From Cycas panzhihuaensis (Eukaryota > Cycadophyta), in NCBI GenBank assembly GCA_023213395.1, contig CM041465.1, positions 77,259,741 to 77,323,740 on the forward strand: a stretch of DNA of 64,000 bases, in the 5' to 3' direction. Shown here piece after piece: positions 57,301-64,000 of this stretch (position 1 is its first letter; every line of letters starts with the position of its first letter). Position numbers and translations under genes: made by a program. The notes under the pieces are model-generated. The model searched no databases, was not told where the DNA came from, and worked only from the letters and a program-made list of their open reading frames with translations.

Positions 57301-58735
57301 CTCAAAGGACACCAAAAGGAGGTATTTAAGGTTACCTTTCTCACAAATTCAATGATGAGAGCTAAGCATTTATTCCATAAGTCAATTCAGGAGTTAAAGT
57401 ACTAAGAAGGATAATATAATTGAGTGAATTAATAGATACGTTCCCTGGTACATTCCCTTGCAAAACACATATGAGAGTGTAGTGTGTATATGGTTAGAAC
57501 ATATGTAAGATACATTCTAGAATAAAATGTATTGATCTTATTGCTTAATAAAGAGAGTTATCTAGAAATATTATGTATTATATTAATTGCATGAAGAGTA
57601 TATGATGATTAGTGTACTATTTTAATGGAATAATGATGAATATGTGATGATTTATTCTTTTCATATTGTGTGTCAAGTGATTATAATGAAAACATAAAAA
57701 TGTTGAATGTATCTTAAGTTAGACTACCCACCAATGATCCCTTGATAAGTGAACTCATCTTAGTAGGGAGATTACCCACCAGTGGTCTTAGTCAACATTG
57801 GTTTCATTGTCTACATCCATTGAGAAGGGATTGGACTAGGAGTGTCACAAGGGGAATATGTTCGAAGGACGGGAAACCCTAACTGTCGTCATGATGGTAG
57901 GCTATAACTAAGTCTCCAATAGTTAGGGGACCTTCCAATGCCACTTAAGAGGCCTTCAAAGGTGGGAGAATCATAAAAGGGTACTTCACTTAAGGGAAAA
58001 GAATTAAGTAGACAAAGGGCATTGCGATCGTTAAAAGAGTCTAAATTAAGAATGGCAAGGAGATTAAGCTTAAATGATGAGACTAAGGGACATTTTGTTG
58101 AATAATATGAGGCAAGTGGAGTTGAGATATCTCAAGAATAAGGAGAGAAAATAAATAGGGAATAAATGGCATTAACACTTGACATGATTGGATCTAACCT
58201 TATAAGTCTAAAAAAGGAGGGAAATTCACAAGGAAAATTTGAGCAAAGTGATATTATAAATGAAATCCTTAGGAAGGAGAAACACATAAATTTGGATGAT
58301 ATCTGGAAGGAAATAAATGATAATGAGGAAAAGGTGAAGGAAGGTCCCTCAATATATTGGAAAAATAAGTTGACACGATAGTTCTTTGAAAACTCATCAG
58401 GCAAGGGGTCTAAGTAAACATATTTAGTGGTTATACCATTGATGGTATAAGTGATCTTATTCATTTAAAAATATCATTAAAAAACCCTCTATTTAGAACA
58501 GATAGTGTTGCACCAAGCACACTCAATACATTGTCCAAAGTGAATAGTGAGGAGAAGGGAATAAAATCTCTAAACAAGTCAAATCTAGAGGGAGAAAGGT
58601 TATCATCACTAGGAGGGACATTATTATAGTCACTGAGGATGGAAAATTCGAAGGGTTTTAAGAAATTAATCTTTAATAACATATTCAATGCAGTAAAATA
58701 TATGTATTTATTTTAGAATTTAATTAATGTAAAAA
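57301..58735. other. No recognised gene; short open frames on both strands
   Basis: Frames of 70-110 codons overlap at 58132-58464 (minus) and 58166-58381 (plus). The plus frame is Lys/Glu-rich (EKHINLDDIWKEINDNEEKV). I cannot assign either; they may belong to the gag relic starting at 58740 or to the 5' part of the LINE. Confidence 0.4.
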
Positions 58736-58739
58736 AGAT

Positions 58740-60360
58740 CATAGACAAGGAGGAGATAAAGGCAAGGTTTGTTTCTATATTAAGGGGAGTACCATTGGCA
58801 TGGTATAAAAAATTGAATAAAATAGAAACTTGGCAAATATAAAGAAGTTATTTGAAGAAATATTTTAAAAAATTTATAACAATAAGGCTATTAAGATTGT
58901 CCTTAGAGAGATCAAATAAGGGCCTGACAAATCAATACTAACTTATATTAGTCGTATGGAAATAATTATTGTTAACATAATTAATGAGATAGTGATAGAT
59001 CATAATATGAAAAATTATTTTATCAAAGGTTTGAATAAAAAATTAAAATTTATGATACATGCACATCTCTTAAAGTCTTTTAAAAATACTCAGGAGTTGG
59101 CACTAGATTTTGAAGTTGAAATGGATGCCTAAGTTAGAAAGCATGATTCTTTATTGTTTAGATTATAAGATGAAATATGAAAAATAAAATAGAATACCTT
59201 TTGCCAAATAGGAAAATTAAAAGAAGAATCAGAGATTAAAGTTTTAAGAAAAGAAGTAGCAAGATTAAGGATGAAGAATAGGGAAGAGGAAGAAAAAATT
59301 AAGAAAAAGGGTCAATAATTTAAAATTGAAAAATGATGTTATATATACGAAGAAAGTTTGTATACAATAAAAAAATATAAGAAAAACCCAAAAAATAGTA
59401 CATTACATCAAAGTCACAAATGGTGTTATATATGTGACATAGGTAGTCACAATATAAGGGATTGTTTTTATAACCTTAGATGAAGAGGAAGAAATCCACT
59501 TAGGAATATATATACAATGAGGAGCACACTGAAAACTTCAAAGAGAAAGCAACCGATGGGAAGATGTTTGATTTATTTACAATTTGATCATTGGAAGTTA
59601 GATTGTTTGACCAAATAAGATTATGAGGTTAAATTATTTATGTGTCATAATTATGGGTCAAGTGAATATAAAATTGAAGAATATAAAAATAAAGTAAAAA
59701 TAATTAATTTAATGATTATAATTTTAAAAAATAATAAGAATGTTAAAGTTTAGAATAATCATAAGGGAAAAGTGGTAGTAAGCAAAGATTATTCAAATTT
59801 TAAAGTGAAAATTAATCAATTCAAGTAAGTAAAACAAGTATTAGAGAAATTGGTTTAAAAGGAAATAGAAATGATGTTGTCGATGGGAAAATCAGAGACA
59901 AAATATATTTATGTCAAGAAAAATAAATTAAAGGAGAAAAAATAGAAGAGTAGAAGGTACAACTTTAGTTGGTTTATATGGAGGAATTATTTAAAGGTCT
60001 ATTCACAGAATATATTCTTTGAATATTATTATTAATAAAATATTTAGGGAAATAATTATAATTAATAATTTTTTTATATCAACTGATAGATTAGATTAAG
60101 GCAAGGATATTATAATAGAGGAAAATCATAAAATTTAAAGAAAACAATGTCATCATTTGACTTGGATCGTATGGTCACAATTATAATATTGGCAAAGAAA
60201 TTTTTAAAAGTTATTGTAGATAGAGGAGTAATAGTGAATGTGTTGTCCACTATAATTTGATAAAAATTGAGAAGTCTTAAATTGAAAATTTTAGTCTATC
60301 TACTAAAATTAGTAAATGAATTATTGGTGAAATTTGTAAGAAAAATAATGGAGTTAAACT
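58740..60360 (+). pseudogene. gypsy gag-protease relic, plus strand
   Basis: Pieces in three frames give a gag core: RFVSILRGVPLAWYKKLN, KAIKIVLREIK, LTYISRMEIIIVNIINEIV, NYFIKGLNKKLKFMIHAHLL and NTQELALDFEVEMDA. A CCHC knuckle CYICDIGSHNIRDC lies near 59432, and a second damaged one (CHNYGSSEYKIEEYK) near 59645. Near 60205 LKVIVDRGVIVNVLST fits a protease active site (usual LIDSGASVNVIS). No LTR or RT was found with it. Confidence 0.62.
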
Positions 60361-60362
60361 AA

Positions 60363-60373
60363 GGTCTGATATC
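60363..60373 (-). other. Orphan primer-site-like sequence
   Basis: The minus strand reads TGATATCAGAC, two or three changes from the Met-tRNA primer site. TGTAGGAAAAATATG follows on the plus strand and could be an LTR edge. A similar site (minus TGGTATCAGAAT) is at 62459-62470. They may mark remnants of minus-strand retrotransposons. Confidence 0.3.
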
Positions 60374-60801
60374 AAATGTAGGAAAAATATGCAAGGAGAA
60401 CATAACAGAACATATACAAAAATCACATAAATCAATATTACATCATAGCATCATAGTTTTAACATGAAAATATTTTGTATTCAATCTATATTGTAGTGAA
60501 GAGAGTTATACATTTTTTAATAAGGGCAGTGTCTAAAGACACCAGGGTTGCACACCTCTCAATTTTTATAATTTTGGGGGAGGAGGGAAATTCTTCAACT
60601 CTTGAAAGTCAAATTATAATAAAATAATATTAACTTAATTTAAATAAAGCTAATTTAAATTAACATTAACTTACTTTAATTTATTTACACATGTTGAGTA
60701 TCCATATGTGTAAATTGAAGATGATGAAGTGCGTTCTTCTTATTGGAAGGTGGGAGTGGAGTGATGATAATTAATTTCAATATTCTTCCCTTTAATGGTC
60801 A

Positions 60802-61350
60802 TCACGAATACTTGTATCTTCTCTTTGAACTTATGGAATTTGTATTTGAAAAATTTTTAAAATTTTGATCTTTATCAATTCTTCTCATCCTTATAGTTAC
60901 ATATATCTCTTTATCATAAAATGATGTAAAATAATTGTAAGTAAATGATGTTTGATTTGTACAAAAAAAAAAAGTTGTAATTTTGATTTTAATTTCTAGA
61001 AATTTAATTTTGACTATCATATTATTAGGTCTCTTTTTTGTCATATCATAAGATTTATTTTCTATCATGTCATAAGATTCATTTTTCATCATGTCATAGG
61101 ATTCATTCTCCTCCTTAAATAGAGGATCAGGTTCTTATGTAGCAAGTTGGTCCTATATTTGATCTGAATCTTTATGGGTGTTGTCATTATGATTCACCTG
61201 TTCTATTACCTGTCTCACATGTTCATAAAAAATATCAGCAAATATATGGAGAGTATCTCTCCCATAAGTGGAAATCAATACATCTTAAATAGATTTAGAA
61301 GTTGTTAATTTACAAACCTTTGAAAAAATATCATCATTCATAGTGAAAAA
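60802..61350 (-). pseudogene. Possible copia gag relic, minus strand
   Basis: From 61350 the minus strand reads MNDDIFSKVCKLTTSKSI-stop-DVLISTYG, which recalls the copia gag pattern IFxxIxxxxTSKEAWDxLxxxYxG. Further on is a threefold SYDM repeat (KNESYDMMKNESYDMIENK in part), a 24-bp minisatellite. The 96-codon open frame at 60802-61092 is mainly that repeat plus Lys/Ile-rich sequence. A weak assignment. Confidence 0.3.
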
Positions 61351-63060
61351 TAATAAATTTAATGTTTTATTATTATTTTTTTTAATTTTATTTAATACTT
61401 AGATCACATTCATATTGTAAATATTTCAGAAGATCATGCTCAATAAAATAGTCTTGCATAATCTTATGTCATAATAAAAAATTATGTCTATTGAATATAA
61501 GAAATTATACTATTTTATTAAAAAATTTTAATACATAAAATGCATGTTTTTATTAAATCAAAAGAGTCAATAAATGATTAAATTTGTATGATGTCAAATA
61601 TACTCTTCAAAAGAAATGTAATACACTAATGAACATATATGATTTTAAATAAATATTTTGAAGGAGATGTAATGTCCTTTAGAAAGTAAATTAATTAGGC
61701 ACAATAAGGAAATGATTCTTTCAATAATGATAAAAAGGACTTTGAATAAGTATATCTTTCAAATAAATTTTGAAATAAAATGAATATAAGAGCAAATTTG
61801 AATGTAATAAAGATCTTTTTTAATTATACAAATATGAAATAAACTTTGATGATAAAAAAATGATCTTTAACTTTTTAATTTTGTAAAGAAGTAAATGTAA
61901 ACTCTTAATATAAGAAATGTTTTATTTTGATGAAAATATATAATACTAAAAAAAAATTTAAAGATGAGCACGAAGAAATTTATAAAAGAATGGTTAGAGG
62001 ATAATTTTAAGTTTGGTTATTTCAAAAGTATACTAAACAATGTTAGAATAACATGAAATTTTATTAGTATGTAGATTAATGAAATATGAATCTAACAGAA
62101 TTAATTATTTTGAAAACGGGTTTCTACAAATCAAGTTTTGATAAAGTAAAGATACAATCTTTGTTTTAAGGCCTAACAGGAGTATGGAGCACAAAATAGT
62201 ATAAAAATATTAATAAAATTTTATAGAATATTGCAAAATGATCAAATATATTTTGAAAAGGTTTTTAATATATTTTTTAATTAAAAATTTTAAGAAATAT
62301 ATATAAAAAATGTGTAAAAATAGTAAATTTAAGGTAATTAAGTACATCAATTTTGATCGATTTTAAAAATAAAAAAAGTATATTAAAATATATAAAAAAT
62401 TATGTTATTTTGAAGAGGAATGAGTCAGTTTTTCAACGAAATTGATGGGATTAAATTCTGATACCAAATAGAAAAGTTATAGCAAAAATGGTAACAGGTA
62501 TCTTTATATTAAAATGTTAGAAAAAAGGTTGAAAAATTAAATTGTATTAGGTGAATGAAATTTCATTTAGTTTTTAGAAGAAGATTTTAGGATCATATTT
62601 CAGTTGAAACTTTATTTATTGCAAAAAGGTATCATCGAGTAGTATCTTGATGATATTGTCATCCAAGAATCGATGATGTTTGCGAACTTCATTGAACACC
62701 TTTGTTATGATACATGATACATAACAAATAACATACATATTTAAGTAAGATGTGAACCAACATATACAATCAAGATGATCTAATCAAATGTGTACATTGA
62801 GATAATAGGGGTTAAGAACATTAATATAGATCAATTGATCAATAATTAAAAGAGGACAAGAGGTTTGGCTGGCCTAGAAGTAGAAACACAGTTTGAATGT
62901 TGACTTAAAAGAGATCAAGGAAGCATTCACACATTTGAGTTCACATGAAAAGGAGTAAGTTTTCATATGAGATCAAGATCTAGAATAGCTTAGCTGAAAG
63001 TTGAAAAGGACAAGATTTAAAAACTATTATGAACATAAAAAAAAAAAGAAGGACAGATAA
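61351..63060. other. AT-rich DNA, nothing recognised
   Basis: Runs of A and T and many stops on both strands. Apart from the primer-like site at 62459-62470, no gene, repeat or RNA could be supported. Confidence 0.55.
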
Positions 63061-63075
63061 ATTTTAATAATAAAG

Positions 63076-63174
63076 AATACAAAATGTTAAGCACAAAAAT
63101 ATCAACAGAATCATTAGAATGATAACAAATAATACAAAATGTTAAGCACAAAAATATTAACAAAATCATTAGAA
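63076..63174. repeat. Tandem repeat, two copies with a 55-bp period
   Basis: AATACAAAATGTTAAGCACA occurs at 63076 and 63131, each followed by AAAATAT-AACA-AATCATTAGAA. Confidence 0.85.
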
Positions 63175-63254
63175 GTAACAACAACAATAATGGTGACATC
63201 ATTTACAATAGTAAAAGGAGGGTTGAAGTAGAAGCTGTCAACTTTTAACGAGAT

Positions 63255-63975
63255 AGAAGATGAAGATCCAACCAAACATTGTAATGTTTGTAAGACAATA
63301 TGGATGGCCAATGGTAAAATTGACAAAGACATTTAGTTACAATCATTTCTAGCCACACTATGGGATGTCGCAAATGACTGGTTTGAGAAATTCAAAAAAG
63401 GACATTTCAAGAAGTGGTCTTCCTTATGAGAAGCATTTGAAAAAGAATTCAGAGTATTGTGAAATAATAGTAAGGTGGTGGATCAAATTTACAATACGAA
63501 GCAAGAACACAAGGAAATAGTAAGAAACTATAAGATAATATTAAAAAGTTTAATAAAGAAAATAAAAAGTAAAGTAATAGATGGGTTAAGAAAGAGATGG
63601 TTTTTAGAAGGATTAGTTCTAAAATATAGAAGGAAGTTATGAGTCATCCCTCCTGCAACATATCAAGAAGCAATTGATTGAGCTATGAGCTTTGAAATTT
63701 AAGAGAAAGTAGAAGTTTGGTACAAAGAAAAGATAAGTGAAGTTGAAATAAAAGAAGAATCCTCCATAGAAGCTCTAAGTGAATATTTGATGAGAATGTT
63801 CAAAGATTTATCATAAAATTAATTTAAAAAATGATGCCATACATGGTGTGCCAAATGTTGTATAGAAGGTCATATGGAGTCATAATGTCTAGACAATTAA
63901 GGATTCAAGTATTACTACACCTATAAAATAAGTAATCATGATGCCAACGAATGTGGATTCAATATTTATGCATGT
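63255..63975 (+). pseudogene. gypsy gag relic with two zinc knuckles, plus strand, runs to the window end
   Basis: One frame, broken by stops, reads DEDPTKHCNVCKTIWMANGK, FLATLWDVANDWFEKFKKG, WSSL-stop-EAFEKEFRVL, then YNTKQEHKEIVRNYKIILKS, RWFLEGLVLKYRRKL and PPATYQEAI, the order of the retrotransposon gag domain (TLxxxAxxWF, W-L-AFxxxF, KQ-E-V-Y, WFLxGL). At 63840-63950 two knuckles follow: CAKCCIEGHMES-stop-C and YYTYKISNHDANEC. In the second, both leading Cys are Tyr (TGY to TAY), that is, G-to-A decay of C-x2-C-x4-H-x4-C. Confidence 0.65.
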
Positions 63976-64000
63976 AGAAGACAAGAACGAGACATCTTCT

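Larger units (their letters stand above)
49216..64000 (+). other. Long intron or 3' flank of the docking-factor gene (open at window end)
   Basis: The donor G-GTGAGT at 49215/49216 is strong and leaves an open phase, so a further exon is required. I found no continuing exon up to 64000, only repeats and transposon relics. If the gene is whole, this is an intron of more than 14.8 kb. Introns this long are known from gymnosperms and some other large plant genomes. Confidence 0.5.

Noticed and set aside
58166-58381. Lys/Glu-rich 71-codon frame as a possible downstream exon of the docking-factor gene
   Set aside because: No splice acceptor in the needed phase, no heptad pattern matching the family, and it lies between transposon relics.
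63255-63975. Endogenous pararetrovirus as an alternative for this relic
   Set aside because: The gag core order and two knuckles fit a gypsy element; no movement protein or coat-protein-like features are seen.

Overview
This is plant nuclear DNA: nested LTR retrotransposons with plant-type domains and primer sites, an L1-type LINE with a plant-style ORF1, and one spliced host gene with canonical GT-AG introns. The host gene encodes a coiled-coil protein that looks like an outer-dynein-arm docking factor (ODAD3/CCDC151 type). Together with a last visible intron of at least 14.8 kb, this points to a land plant with swimming sperm and a large, repeat-rich genome, such as Ginkgo, a cycad, a fern or a lycophyte. 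The species cannot be fixed from the window.

Positions 1-42520 are one nested stack. The oldest layer is element A, a minus-strand Ty3/gypsy retrotransposon of Tat-like layout, heavily decayed and CpG-poor; its left end lies outside the window. Four later elements sit in it: (i) the 3' end of a Ty1/copia element (1-659); (ii) a complete plus-strand chromovirus (5524-11825, target duplication TACAA) between the RNase H and integrase regions; (iii) element B (19141-36708, target duplication CCAGC), a younger GC-rich relative of A, inserted in A's own 5' LTR; (iv) a minus-strand Ty1/copia element (36767-42102, target duplication GACTC) in the same LTR, 53 bp from B.

The A/B family carries an extra gene antisense to gag-pol. 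It has an N-terminal plant-mobile-domain-like segment and a charged coiled-coil C-terminus, and in B a TATA box lies upstream of it. Beyond it, next to the 3' LTR, B has a sense-strand ORF with a hydrophobic segment leading into an RNase H-like fold. B has lost RT, RNase H and the integrase core through an internal deletion, and it has a 3.5-kb tandem duplication that includes the last 146 bp of its LTR. It is therefore probably non-autonomous.

From 42521 to 47870 the DNA is AT-rich and intergenic, with a diverged 420-bp tandem repeat. A GC-richer promoter region leads into the docking-factor gene (exons 48132-48207, 48300-48535, 48764-48973, 49098-49215). I found no further exon. The remaining 14.8 kb reads as intron or 3' flank. 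It holds a series of local tandem duplications, GT/GA microsatellites, a minus-strand LINE relic (52.6-57.3 kb), two plus-strand gypsy gag relics (58.7-60.4 and 63.3-64.0 kb) and a possible minus-strand copia gag relic (60.8-61.4 kb).

No tRNA, rRNA, CRISPR array or prokaryote-type operon was seen. All transposon genes here are broken by stops or frameshifts. The docking-factor gene is the only one that looks functional.
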